From Gluconobacter sp. Dm-62 (lineage in GTDB: Bacteria; Pseudomonadota; Alphaproteobacteria; Acetobacterales; Acetobacteraceae): a DNA stretch of 64,000 nt. A program made the translations under genes and the position numbers. The notes under the pieces are model-generated. The model had not been told where the DNA came from and did no database searches. It saw only the letters and a list, made by a program, of their open reading frames with translations. Shown here one piece after another: positions 26,091 through 35,194 of the stretch. The stretch's first letter is position 1; each line of letters starts with the position of its first letter. The stretch is from NCBI RefSeq assembly GCF_018256155.1, contig NZ_JAERLY010000003.1, positions 1 to 64,000 on the forward strand. The letters run 5' to 3'.

Positions 26091-28196
26091 ATGTTCAGCA
26101 TGTCCGCCCTGCTCATGGCAGGGTTTCTGGGTCTGGGATCTGTGTCCGCACGGGCGGCGGAAAGTGCGCCTGTTGCGTCCGCGAATGATACCGCGACGCT
26201 TGTTACGGATCGCGATGCGGCCGGACCGGACCAGCATCTGCGGGTCGGGCTGCGGCTTCAGCTCAAGCCGGGCTGGCATACTTACTGGATCAATCCGGGT
26301 GATGCCGGGGACACGCCGACGCTGGATGTGACGGCGGATGGTGGGGCAACGGGCAAAGGTGGCCCGATCCACTGGCCGGTGCCGGTGCGGATCAGTGAGG
26401 GCGGCCTCATGTCCTATGCTTACGTCAATGAGGTGACGCTGCCGGAGGATCTGGTTCTCAAGGGTTCCGGTAGCACGACGCTTCATGCGCATGCGGAATG
26501 GCTTGTCTGTGCGCAGGTCTGCATTCCTGAAAGCGGCGATTTCACGCTGACGCTGCCAGCTGCGGCGGATGCTGTGTCGGCGGGCGGCGCGCAGGCGGCG
26601 TTATTCCAGAAGGCGGAGGCGGCCATGCCGGTGGCGTCGCCGTTTGCGGCCAGTGTGTCTGGCGATGGCGTGCTGACGCTTTCGGGCAAGGGGCTGTCTG
26701 CGGCGTCCGTGTCGCAGGCGTGGTTCCTGCCGCAGGACGGGGGCGTGATCGATCAGGTTGCGGACCAGCCGTTGCATGTGTCTGACGGCCAACTGACGCT
26801 TGGGCTGAAATTCCTGAAATCGGCGCATCGGGACAAGCCGCTTATGGGCGTGGTCGTGCTCAAGGATGCGGCGGGGCAGGAAAGCCCGTTGCAGATTGAG
26901 GCACGTCCGGTTGGGGGGGCGGCTGCTGCGGCTCCTGTGCAGGCGGATGCGGCACCGGCTTCAGATGTGCCGACGGGCGCGGGTTGGCTGCGTGTTCTGC
27001 TCTTTGCTTTTGTGGGCGGCCTGATTCTGAACCTGATGCCGTGCGTCTTTCCTGTTCTGGCGATGAAGGCGCTGTCTCTGGCGAAAATGGGCGGTGCGGG
27101 GCGTGGGGCGCAGCTTCAGAGTGCGCTGTTCTATACGCTGGGCGTGACGGGGGCGTTTGCGGCTCTGGGCATTGTCATGATCGGACTGCGTCTGGCCGGC
27201 TCTGCGGCGGGGTGGGGCTTTCAGTTCCAGTCGCCGGGATTTGTGGTCGGGGTGTGCTGGCTGCTGTTCCTGATGGGATTGAATCTGCTCGGCGTGTTTG
27301 AAGTCAGCGCCGGGCGTCTGGGTCAGGTTCAGACCGGGGGCGGCCGGAGCGGAGACATGATGACGGGCCTGCTGGCGGTCATCGTGGCGACGCCCTGTAC
27401 GGCGCCGTTCATGGGTGTTGCCATTGCCGGGGCTCTGGGTGGGCCGCCGGTGATGGGGGTTCTGGTGTTCCTGTCGATGGGGCTGGGGCTGGCGTTTCCG
27501 TATATTCTCGTAGCCGGGGTTCCGGGCGTGGCGTCACGGATGCCGAAGCCGGGGGCCTGGATGGGGATTCTCAAGCAGGTTCTGGCATTTCCGCTGTTTG
27601 CGACCTGCGTGTGGCTGTTGTGGGTCGCGGTGATCCAGCGTGGCGTGACGTTTGTGGCGCTGACAGCCGGGGGCGTTGTGCTGCTGGGATTTGCGGGCTG
27701 GATCTATGGTGTCGGGCAGCGGCGTTCGATGCTGGAAGGGGGCCGTGGGACGGTCGCGTTCTGCCGGATCATGGCCGTGCTGTGTGTTGTGGTCTGCGGG
27801 GCTGCGTTGGCGCAGGGACTGCGGGCCGCGCCCGAGCCTGTGGCCGCAGGGGCGCCAGAAGCGGGTGTTGAGCCGTTTTCCGAAGCGCGTCTGGCGGAAC
27901 TTCGGGCGCAGGGAAAGCCGGTGTTCATCGACATGACAGCGTCCTGGTGCATTACCTGCATGGTCAATGAACGCGTGGCGCTGGATGTGCCGTCCGTTCA
28001 GGAGGCTTTCCGGTCTCGTGGGATCGTGTTCCTCAAGGGCGACTGGACGAACCGCAATGCGGCGATTGCGGCGTTCCTCAAGGCTCATGGGCGCGATGGT
28101 GTGCCGTTCTATATGTATTTTGCCCCGCATCAGGAGGGCGTTGTGCTGCCGCAGATCCTGACGCCGGGCATCGTGACCGAGACGATCGGGAACTGA
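26091..28196 (+). CDS. dsbD: Thiol:disulfide interchange protein DsbD/ScsB-type
   Basis: From ATG 26091 it has 701 residues; the ribosome site is weak and GTG 25977 is an alternative. A signal peptide (cleavage near ARA-AES) leads to an N-terminal periplasmic domain with C140-x3-C144. The eight-helix core holds LMPCVFPVLAMKAL (C318) and VATPCTAPFMG (C436). The C-terminal thioredoxin-like domain holds SWCITC (C620, C623). Electrons pass from cytoplasmic thioredoxin through the membrane to periplasmic reductases. The N-terminal sequence (PGWHTYWINPGDAG, AHAEWLVCAQVC) resembles the ScsB/DUF255-less subtype. A small exported protein follows 36 nt downstream. Confidence 0.92.
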   Translation: MFSMSALLMAGFLGLGSVSARAAESAPVASANDTATLVTDRDAAGPDQHLRVGLRLQLKPGWHTYWINPGDAGDTPTLDVTADGGATGKGGPIHWPVPVRISEGGLMSYAYVNEVTLPEDLVLKGSGSTTLHAHAEWLVCAQVCIPESGDFTLTLPAAADAVSAGGAQAALFQKAEAAMPVASPFAASVSGDGVLTLSGKGLSAASVSQAWFLPQDGGVIDQVADQPLHVSDGQLTLGLKFLKSAHRDKPLMGVVVLKDAAGQESPLQIEARPVGGAAAAAPVQADAAPASDVPTGAGWLRVLLFAFVGGLILNLMPCVFPVLAMKALSLAKMGGAGRGAQLQSALFYTLGVTGAFAALGIVMIGLRLAGSAAGWGFQFQSPGFVVGVCWLLFLMGLNLLGVFEVSAGRLGQVQTGGGRSGDMMTGLLAVIVATPCTAPFMGVAIAGALGGPPVMGVLVFLSMGLGLAFPYILVAGVPGVASRMPKPGAWMGILKQVLAFPLFATCVWLLWVAVIQRGVTFVALTAGGVVLLGFAGWIYGVGQRRSMLEGGRGTVAFCRIMAVLCVVVCGAALAQGLRAAPEPVAAGAPEAGVEPFSEARLAELRAQGKPVFIDMTASWCITCMVNERVALDVPSVQEAFRSRGIVFLKGDWTNRNAAIAAFLKAHGRDGVPFYMYFAPHQEGVVLPQILTPGIVTETIGN

Positions 28197-28232
28197 CTTT
28201 GGCGGCGTGAGGCAGGCGCGGGAGGGATGGTC

Positions 28233-28442
28233 ATGACAGCGTGGGTATTTCTTCCGGGACTGTTCTTCGCCGTTCTGGCGCCTGCGTCCTCTATGGCGCA
28301 GACGCGTCCGGTCGATCCATTCAGTGCCGTGAAGGTTCTGCCGGACACGATGTTCGAGGCGCAGGGTTCAGGCTCGGACGAGGAAATCCGCGTCAGAGGA
28401 TATCGGCGCGTCCTTCCCGTTCTGCCCGTTTCCCCATTGTGA
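28233..28442 (+). CDS. Small exported protein, 69 residues
   Basis: GGAGG lies 7 nt before ATG 28233; ATG 28227 is too close to it. The first ~24 residues are a clean signal peptide (MTAWVFLPGLFFAVLAPASS, cleavage near SMA-QT). The mature part is about 45 residues, with an acidic patch (GSGSDEEIRVRGYRR) and a Pro/Val-rich end. There are no cysteines, so it is not an obvious DsbD client. It may be cotranscribed with dsbD. No family recognised. Confidence 0.5.
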   Translation: MTAWVFLPGLFFAVLAPASSMAQTRPVDPFSAVKVLPDTMFEAQGSGSDEEIRVRGYRRVLPVLPVSPL

Positions 28443-28499
28443 CTCGGCATTTTGAAGACGGGCATACGGAGAGCCGGGTGACGCTGTGGAAAAGGATGC

Positions 28500-28533
28500 C
28501 CGTGACGGGATCTGGATCATGATCCCGTCACGG
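28500..28533. terminator. Strong hairpin between convergent genes
   Basis: A perfect 13-bp stem (CCGTGACGGGATC / GATCCCGTCACGG) with an 8-nt loop lies between the small exported protein gene and the cupin gene. There is no T run; it may act as a bidirectional terminator or mRNA stabiliser. Confidence 0.55.
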
Positions 28534-28598
28534 GGACCAACACGTTCAGATTTGGCGAGGCCTATGCCGCGTCCTCGCCATTGCTTCCGCGATAGGGC

Positions 28599-29129
28599 TT
28601 AGCGGCCCGTGTTGCGCGGATCGTCCTGCGGGTTGACGTAGGCCATGCTGAAAGGCCCTGTGCCCGAGACCTGAAGCACAGCGCCCTGACTTCCGGCCTT
28701 GATGGCATGAGGCACGTTGACCGGCAGGTGCACGAAGCCGCCAGGGCCCAGAGGACGTTGCTGCGTCGTGGAGATGTTTTGTCCCACGTAATGCTGGATA
28801 TTGCCGCTGATGACGGTCAGCATTTCGTCCAGATTATGGGTGTGGGGCGGAATGAACGATCCCGCAGGCATCATGACGCGCAGGGTGAAGGGGCCGGGTT
28901 TGCCAGTATCGCCGGTCAGGACGGCGATTTTCGTTCCGTGCGGAAACATGGGCGGGGCGCCCTGCCATTTCACGGCATCCGAACCCTGAATGATTGTGAC
29001 GCCGGACTGGTCCTGTGGGGTTTCGGTCGGGACCGGGGCGGCGTAGGCCAGCGGTGTGAGGGCCAGTGCTGCGCCGAGAAGCAGGGCCTGGCGGGTGGAT
29101 TTTTTTCTGGAAATCATGCCGGGGGGCAT
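28599..29129 (-). CDS. Secreted cupin-domain protein
   Basis: From ATG 29129 (GGAGGAG upstream) the protein has 176 residues with a signal peptide (SRKKSTRQALLLGAALALTP, cleavage near AYA-AP). The single cupin domain shows motif 1 (PPHTHNLDEMLTVISG) with two His and a Glu as metal ligands, and motif 2 (PVNVPHAIKAG) with the third His. The fold binds a metal and may be an enzyme or small-molecule binder in the periplasm. It lies downstream of a TonB receptor gene on the same strand (101 nt), so they may be cotranscribed. Confidence 0.82.
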   Translation of the reverse strand: MPPGMISRKKSTRQALLLGAALALTPLAYAAPVPTETPQDQSGVTIIQGSDAVKWQGAPPMFPHGTKIAVLTGDTGKPGPFTLRVMMPAGSFIPPHTHNLDEMLTVISGNIQHYVGQNISTTQQRPLGPGGFVHLPVNVPHAIKAGSQGAVLQVSGTGPFSMAYVNPQDDPRNTGR

Positions 29130-29230
29130 ATGGGGTTCTCCTCCGTCCCGCAGGGATGTGGGTGCCGTAGTGCGGCAACGCACCGGAGGAGCAATGGTTT
29201 GGGGCACGGGATTTTCCCCGCCCCGGATGA

Positions 29231-31558
29231 TCAGAAGGCGGTGGAGACCGTGCCCGTCATGGTGAAGCGCGGGGCGACCATGAAGGAGTTTCCATAGCCG
29301 GTGTAGGACGCCATGTTGCCGCTATAGACCGTGCTTGGGTCCTTGGCGCTGTAGACCGCGCCCATGGCGCCGGTGCGAACGACGGAGCCCGTGAGGTTGG
29401 TGAAGTTCAGGCGGAAGGTCGGGGACTGCGCGAACATGAACGGCTTGAAGTGATAGCCCATCGAGAGCGTATCGGTGACGTAACCTGGAATGCGCTGGTC
29501 GCCGGCAACACTGACCGACTGCGGGCCAGTGTAATGAACGGAACCGTTCGCGAAGAAGCCCTTATAGGTATAGGTCAGGCCGAAATTCGCGATGACATGC
29601 GGGGCCATGACGGCCTGCGTGCCTTTGGAACGCAGCATCGTGTTCAGATACGGATCGAAGACGTTGCTGTCCTGAGTGGCGTGCAGGTATTCGACCGAGG
29701 CGTAGGGGCTGAAGCCGTGGATGGGGCGTGCGGCAACCATCACGTCAAAGCCGCGCATCTGCTGGCTGCCGATATTGAACGGCTTGTAGCTGTTCATGCC
29801 GACATACTGATCCACGATGCGGTTTGTGACGTTGTAGTTGAAGAACGCGACATCCGCGATGATGTGGTCGTCGTGGTAGCGGTAACCGAGTTCTTCCTTG
29901 ATGGAATACTGGTTCTTGGGGATCGCGACGCTGGTATATAGCCATCCGAGATCGACCGCGCTGGGCTGACGGTAGTCGCCCTCCACGTTTAGGTAGATCT
30001 GGCTGTTGTTATTGATGCGATAGCCGATCGAAAGCTGCGGCAGCGGTGCGGTGCGGTTGGCTTCCTGACGGCCGTAGTAATCCTTGTTCCAGATGTTCGT
30101 CATAACGAACTTGAAACCGGCATCCACGGTCAGATGATCGTTGAAATACTTGGCCGTGTCATGGACGAACAGCGAGTGGATCTCGTAACCGGCCGTCTGC
30201 TTGTCGCCGGCGGAAATCAGATAGGACGCATTGTTCGGGCTCGGCGCATTGCCATCCGGCATCTGGTAACTGGTGGGGTAGGACTGGATCGTTTGGGTGT
30301 TTTCATACCAGTAGCCGACCGAGAACGTGTTGTGGCGGTCGATTTCCCAGTTGAGTTTCGCGACCGTTCCGACCGAGCGGTATTCGTTCTGCAGGAAGTA
30401 GTTCGTCAGGCCGCGCGTAGCACCTGCGGCATCGGTTGTGGTGCCGCCCGGTGAGGCGTCCCAGCCCTGTCCGAAGCTGAAATACGGATGAATGTCGAGC
30501 GACAGGCGCGAGGGCAGCGCGATATGGACCGGAGCCGAGATGAAAATCTGGTTCCAGTGATCGTTGTTGTTGCCCCAGTAGTTGTTGCTCGTCTTGTCGT
30601 TCGTGCGACCGTAGCCTTGCCCAGTGTGCTTGTAGCGGAAGAATTGGTCGGAGGTCGGGTAGTTGTCGATGATGAAGTCGGCCGAGTTCCAGGACAGGAA
30701 GAACTTGGCGTTGGAGCCGTTCTTCCAGTCTTTCTGGAGGCCGAAATCGATATGTTTGCGCTGGTTGATGCCAGCACCCATCCACGACCGGGCATGTGTG
30801 TTGGAGAACGAGAAATAGCCCCGGACGCCACTATGGCCGATCTCGCCGGATTCGAGGCGGATGAACTCGCGCGACAGGTTGTTGGTGCCGTAGGAGAAGT
30901 CGATCAGGCCGCCGCGCTTCTGCGCAGGGGTACGGGTTTCCTCGGCCATGACGCCACCGGCGGCTGACATGACGGGCAGATCCGTCGCGGAAGAACCGGG
31001 GGTGACGCTGACGCTTTCGAGGTTTTCGGAATCGACGTTCTCGCTGAGATACTTGGCTGCGGCAGCGGGTGCGCCGTCCACCATCAGCCCCATATCGAGA
31101 TCGGTCAGGCCGCGGGACTGGATCTGTCCACCTTCCATGCCCGACGAATCCGGCGTCGTAACGTTGAGGCTCGGCAGGTTCTGGATCAGGTCGAGCGCCG
31201 TGCTGGTCGGCGCGCGCATGTCGATGAATTCTTTCGTGACGGTCTGCACGGCATGGGGCGCGGTTTCGACACGCATCATGCCGCCGCCGCCATTCAGGGC
31301 GCGGCGCGAGGACGTGACGGAGACCGTTTCGGCAGCGGAGGCATCAAGCGCATGCGGGCGCGGTTTTACGACCGGGCGGCTCGGCGCTGCGGCGGTGCGT
31401 GCCGTGCTGCGGCCGGGGGCATGATGGCGCGAAACGGGGTGTTTCGTAGTCTGCGCGGCGCGGGCGTCTGTGCCGAAAGCAACGAGGACACTGCCGGCGA
31501 GACAGGTCACTGCGAGAAGCTGGCGTCGATAGCCCGGTGACCAACGGTTGTCTTTCAT
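29231..31558 (-). CDS. TonB-dependent outer-membrane receptor
   Basis: From ATG 31558 (GGAG upstream) the protein has 775 residues. A signal peptide (QLLAVTCLAGSVLVAFGTDA) precedes a His/Pro/Ala-rich spacer (~residues 35-75). ETVSVTSSRR resembles a TonB box. The plug domain shows VQTVTKEFIDMRAP, LDLIQNLPSLNV and MEGGQIQSRGLTDLDMGLMV; the barrel ends in an aromatic residue (TGTVSTAF). Such receptors import siderophores, cobalamin, metal complexes or oligosaccharides. The ligand is not readable. The cupin gene lies downstream, and no Fur-like site is obvious upstream. Confidence 0.92.
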   Translation of the reverse strand: MKDNRWSPGYRRQLLAVTCLAGSVLVAFGTDARAAQTTKHPVSRHHAPGRSTARTAAAPSRPVVKPRPHALDASAAETVSVTSSRRALNGGGGMMRVETAPHAVQTVTKEFIDMRAPTSTALDLIQNLPSLNVTTPDSSGMEGGQIQSRGLTDLDMGLMVDGAPAAAAKYLSENVDSENLESVSVTPGSSATDLPVMSAAGGVMAEETRTPAQKRGGLIDFSYGTNNLSREFIRLESGEIGHSGVRGYFSFSNTHARSWMGAGINQRKHIDFGLQKDWKNGSNAKFFLSWNSADFIIDNYPTSDQFFRYKHTGQGYGRTNDKTSNNYWGNNNDHWNQIFISAPVHIALPSRLSLDIHPYFSFGQGWDASPGGTTTDAAGATRGLTNYFLQNEYRSVGTVAKLNWEIDRHNTFSVGYWYENTQTIQSYPTSYQMPDGNAPSPNNASYLISAGDKQTAGYEIHSLFVHDTAKYFNDHLTVDAGFKFVMTNIWNKDYYGRQEANRTAPLPQLSIGYRINNNSQIYLNVEGDYRQPSAVDLGWLYTSVAIPKNQYSIKEELGYRYHDDHIIADVAFFNYNVTNRIVDQYVGMNSYKPFNIGSQQMRGFDVMVAARPIHGFSPYASVEYLHATQDSNVFDPYLNTMLRSKGTQAVMAPHVIANFGLTYTYKGFFANGSVHYTGPQSVSVAGDQRIPGYVTDTLSMGYHFKPFMFAQSPTFRLNFTNLTGSVVRTGAMGAVYSAKDPSTVYSGNMASYTGYGNSFMVAPRFTMTGTVSTAF

Positions 31559-31748
31559 GCTGCCGGGCTCCTGTCCTGTGGAAACGAAAGGTTCACTTTG
31601 GGAACGGTATTTATTCGAAACGTGGATGTAAAACGGATGGCCTATCTGCATCAAAGATAAAATGCAGGGCAGGCCATTGCCGTTTTTAGAGTGGTGCAAA
31701 AATGTGACAGTCTGTGTCTCCCGCTGGCCGCAGGAGATGTGGGTGTGG

Positions 31749-32660
31749 TTACAGCTTCGTGGCTGGGGAGAGAAACTCCTTTTCAAGCTCGGAAATCACC
31801 AGCCGTGCGGCACCGGAAAGCTGGCGTGAGTGGTCGACGCACAAAGCCAGCGTCAGGGGGGCAAGATCGTGATTGGAAATCGGAATGAAGGCCAGCTCAC
31901 CGCGCGTGACCTCGTCCATGACATCCAGCGCGCTGAGGATTCCGAGGCCGACACCTTCGCGGACCAGGGATTTGATCATCTGGATGTTGTCGGACGTGGC
32001 GGCGGCCTGGATGTCCAGATTGCTGTCGATTTCGAGGATTTCGATCTGGCGTTGCAGGGCGAGCGGCGCGCCGGGCATGATCATCGGGTAGTTCATGGCC
32101 AGACTGAAACGGGCACTTTTGCGTTCGGCAACGGGATGGTTCGGTAGGCAGACGAAACCGAGCGGAAAGTCCTTGTGGGCGCGCACCAGCAGGCCGCGGG
32201 CATGGGTCGGATTAAGCAGGAGCGCGACATCGACCGATCCGTCAATCAGGGTGCTCTGGATGCGGCTGTTGTCGAGAACATGGGTGCAGATCGTGATGCC
32301 AGGATGGGTCGTGCGCATGGCGCGGAGCAGGCGCGGCAGAAAGCCGCGGGTCAGGGCGTCAGGAACGGCTATGTCCACCTGCCCCCGGCGCAGGCCGCGC
32401 ATGTCCTCGATCTGGACGCACATATTGGTCAGGTCCCGCGACCACTGCTTGCCATGCGCATAAAGCAGTTCGCCCGTGGCGGTCAGGCGCAAGCCGGTGG
32501 GGAGGCGCTCGAACAGAGGTGTGCCGAGGGACTCTTCGCCTTGCAGAATTTGCCGGTCGATGGCGGAGGCGGCGATGCGCAGATGTTCGGAAGCGCGGCG
32601 GATGGAGCCGTGCTGTGCGACGGCGAGGAAGTAGCGCAGGAAGCGTGAGAAAACAGGCAT
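31749..32660 (-). CDS. LysR-family regulator of the purine-degradation cluster
   Basis: The 303-residue protein has an N-terminal winged helix-turn-helix (FLAVAQHGSIRRASEHLRIA, AASAIDRQILQGEESLGTPL) and a periplasmic-binding-protein-like effector domain. It is divergent from the flavoprotein-puuE-uraD-uraH-permease operon, with 174 nt between start codons and a perfect palindrome there. LysR proteins usually activate the divergent operon when bound to a pathway metabolite; urate or allantoin would be natural candidates (inference). The HTH has SIRRA where SxtrA is usual. Confidence 0.9.
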   Translation of the reverse strand: MPVFSRFLRYFLAVAQHGSIRRASEHLRIAASAIDRQILQGEESLGTPLFERLPTGLRLTATGELLYAHGKQWSRDLTNMCVQIEDMRGLRRGQVDIAVPDALTRGFLPRLLRAMRTTHPGITICTHVLDNSRIQSTLIDGSVDVALLLNPTHARGLLVRAHKDFPLGFVCLPNHPVAERKSARFSLAMNYPMIMPGAPLALQRQIEILEIDSNLDIQAAATSDNIQMIKSLVREGVGLGILSALDVMDEVTRGELAFIPISNHDLAPLTLALCVDHSRQLSGAARLVISELEKEFLSPATKL

Positions 32661-32742
32661 GGAGTAACTGCTCTCTTTTTGAGAACGGGAGGAGCGTTTT
32701 TATGGAGTATACGACCTTGAGGCGGTGTGAAACTATCCCGGG

Positions 32743-32759
32743 CAACAGGTGACCTGTTG
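32743..32759. promoter_or_regulatory. Candidate LysR operator in the divergent region
   Basis: A perfect 17-bp palindrome (CAACAGGT-g-ACCTGTTG) sits 76 nt before the flavoprotein ATG (32835) and 83 nt from the LysR start. Its symmetry and place fit a regulator binding site for both genes. Confidence 0.55.
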
Positions 32760-32834
32760 TTTTTGATACGGAAAGATACTCCGGAGGCGTCCGGATGCTG
32801 CCTTGTCCGTGCCGGTTCTTTGGGATTTGACCAC

Positions 32835-34280
32835 ATGACATCCACCGTTTCTCACGTCGATGCTCTGGCTGCGCTTTCAGGGCGTGTGCGGGAGGATCTG
32901 GCGAAAATCCGTTATGCGACGGGCAACTGGAGCCTGACGCAGGACCGGGATGGGGAAGCGGTTCTGGATGTGGCGATCATCGGTGCGGGACAGGGGGGCA
33001 TCACGTCGTGCTTCGGTCTGCGCCGGCAGGGCGTGACCAATGTGGAAGTCTTTGAAAAGGCGTCCAAAGGCGGCGAAGGCCCGTGGGTGACGTTTGCGCG
33101 GATGATCACGCTGCGCACGCCCAAGCATGTGACAGGTCCGGATCTCGGGATTCCGAATCTGACGCCGCAGTCCTGGTTCGAGGCGCGCTATGGCGCGAAG
33201 GCCTGGGAGGATCTGGACAAGATTTCCCGCCATGACTGGCAGGCCTATCTGGATTGGGTGCGGGAGACGCTCGACATCCCGGTCGTGAACGATCAGGAAC
33301 TGGTGCATGTCGGTTGGGACAACGGTCTGCTGCGGCTGACATTCCGCAATGCGGCTGGTCAGGAAACGGTGCGTCTGGCGCGGCGAATGGTGCTGGCGAC
33401 GGGCATCGAAGGCGGCGGGACGTGGCATGTGCCGTCCTTCATTTCCGATACGCTGCCGAAATCCGTTTATGCGCACACCCATGAAGACATTGATTTCGAG
33501 GCGCTGAAGGGCAAGCGGATTGGTGTTCTGGGGGCGGGTGCGTCTGCGTTCGACAATGCGGCAACGGCTCTGGAAAAAGGCGCGGGGCGGGTGGACCTGT
33601 GCCTGCGTCGGACGAAGATCCCGGCCATCAATCCGTATCGCTGGATGGAAAATGCAGGCTTTCTGGCGCATTTTTCAGAGCTGCCGGATCTGACGCGCTG
33701 GCGTTTCATGCGGCAGATTTACAGCCTGAACCAGCCACCGCCGCAGGACACGTTCTGGCGCTGCCGCCGTCATGAGAACTTTGCTTTTCATCCCGGAACG
33801 CCTTGGACGGCGACGCGGATGGATGGCGACGAGATCGTGGTGACGACGCCGCAGGGCGAAATGCGCTTTGATTTCCTGATCATCGGGACGGGGTTCACGA
33901 TTGATCTTTCGCAGCGTCCGGAAACGCGGGATTTTGCGGCGTCTGTCATGCTGTGGCGCGATCATTTCATGCCCCCTGCCGGCGAAGACAGTGCGCTTCT
34001 GGGCAGCCATCCTTATCTGGGTGCGCGGTTTCAGTTCCTGCCGAAAGATGTGGCCGATCCGAAGGCGCCGATGCTGGCGGCGATTTACAATTTCACGTTC
34101 GGGGCCATGCCGAGCATGGGTCTTTCCGGCGCGTCCATCAGCGGGATGCGTTTTGGCGTGGAGAAGCTGGCGCGGGGGATTGCGCGGGATCTGTTCGTCG
34201 AAGACGGCGAGAAACATCTGGCGAGCCTTCTGGCCTATGACACGGAAGAACTCGTCAGTCTCGATCCGCCGGCTCTTTGA
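32835..34280 (+). CDS. FAD/NAD(P)-binding flavoprotein monooxygenase-like, candidate urate-oxidising enzyme
   Basis: From ATG 32835 the protein has 481 residues. An FAD Rossmann motif (GAGQGG, 50-55) and a second dinucleotide motif (GAGASA, 233-238, preceded by GKRIGVL) give the two-nucleotide layout of flavin-containing monooxygenases and related Pyr_redox_3 proteins, not the single-motif layout of HpxO or salicylate hydroxylase. It is the first gene of an operon encoding allantoinase, OHCU decarboxylase and HIU hydrolase. Those enzymes need 5-hydroxyisourate, yet no uricase, PuuD or HpxO is in view. I infer it oxidises urate or a close purine. The C-terminus ends in a conserved-looking FGAMPSMGLSGASISGMR. 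Confidence 0.75.
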   Translation: MTSTVSHVDALAALSGRVREDLAKIRYATGNWSLTQDRDGEAVLDVAIIGAGQGGITSCFGLRRQGVTNVEVFEKASKGGEGPWVTFARMITLRTPKHVTGPDLGIPNLTPQSWFEARYGAKAWEDLDKISRHDWQAYLDWVRETLDIPVVNDQELVHVGWDNGLLRLTFRNAAGQETVRLARRMVLATGIEGGGTWHVPSFISDTLPKSVYAHTHEDIDFEALKGKRIGVLGAGASAFDNAATALEKGAGRVDLCLRRTKIPAINPYRWMENAGFLAHFSELPDLTRWRFMRQIYSLNQPPPQDTFWRCRRHENFAFHPGTPWTATRMDGDEIVVTTPQGEMRFDFLIIGTGFTIDLSQRPETRDFAASVMLWRDHFMPPAGEDSALLGSHPYLGARFQFLPKDVADPKAPMLAAIYNFTFGAMPSMGLSGASISGMRFGVEKLARGIARDLFVEDGEKHLASLLAYDTEELVSLDPPAL

Positions 34281-34294
34281 AAAGGGACACGCCC

Positions 34295-35194
34295 ATGACG
34301 CAGGAAACCTACCCCCGGGACATGATCGGCTATGGCCGCACGCCGCCTGATGCGAAATGGCCGAACGGCGCCCGCATCGCCGTGCAGTTCGTCATCAATT
34401 ACGAGGAAGGAGCGGAGAATTCGGTTCTGCATGGCGATGCGGGATCGGAAGCATTCCTGTCCGAAATGGTGGGCACGAAATCCATTATCGGGGCGCGCTG
34501 TGCGCAGATGGAAAGTCTGTACGAATATGGCAGCCGGGCCGGGTTCTGGCGTTTGCGTCGTCTGTTTGACGAGGCAAGGATGCCGGTCACGGTGTTTGGT
34601 GTGGCGAAGGCGCTGGCCCGCAATTCGGATGCAGTGGCGGCCATGAAGGAGAGCGGCTGGGAAATTGCGTCTCACGGTTTGCGCTGGATCGATTATCAGG
34701 ATTTCCCGGAAGACCTGGAAAGGGCGCATATCCGCGAGGCGATTGCGCTGCATACCGAAGTCACGGGAGAGCGGCCGCTCGGCTGGTATCAGGGGCGCAC
34801 GAGCCCGAACACCGCACGTCTGGTCGCGGAGGAAGGCGGGTTTGTTTACGACGCTGATTCCTATGCGGATGATCTGCCGTATTATGACCGCTCCAATGGC
34901 CGGGCGCAGTTGATCGTGCCCTATACGCTCGATGCGAATGACATGAAGTTCGCCGCGTTGAATGGGTTTACGGAAGGCGAGCAGTTCTTCACCTATCTGC
35001 GTGATGCGTTTGACATGCTGTACCGCGAGGGCGGACGGATGATGTCGATCGGGCTGCATTGCCGTCTGGCGGGCAAACCGGCGCGGGCACTGGGACTGCT
35101 GAAGTTTCTGGAGCATATCCGCAAGCATGAGGATGTGTGGGTGGCAACGCGGCTGGACATCGCGCGGCACTGGCAGTCTGTGCATCCGGCATGA
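34295..35194 (+). CDS. puuE: Allantoinase PuuE (polysaccharide-deacetylase fold)
   Basis: From ATG 34295 (AAGGGA upstream) it has 299 residues, the usual PuuE length. The start MTQETYPRDMIGYG and the following RIAVQFVINYEEGAENSVLH are typical of the PuuE family. The NodB-like fold shows MPVTVFGVAKAL, EIASHGLRWIDYQ and WYQGRTSPNTARL. It hydrolyses allantoin to allantoate without the metal centre of classical allantoinase. It is second gene of the operon and overlaps uraD by 4 nt (ATGA). Confidence 0.93.
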   Translation: MTQETYPRDMIGYGRTPPDAKWPNGARIAVQFVINYEEGAENSVLHGDAGSEAFLSEMVGTKSIIGARCAQMESLYEYGSRAGFWRLRRLFDEARMPVTVFGVAKALARNSDAVAAMKESGWEIASHGLRWIDYQDFPEDLERAHIREAIALHTEVTGERPLGWYQGRTSPNTARLVAEEGGFVYDADSYADDLPYYDRSNGRAQLIVPYTLDANDMKFAALNGFTEGEQFFTYLRDAFDMLYREGGRMMSIGLHCRLAGKPARALGLLKFLEHIRKHEDVWVATRLDIARHWQSVHPA

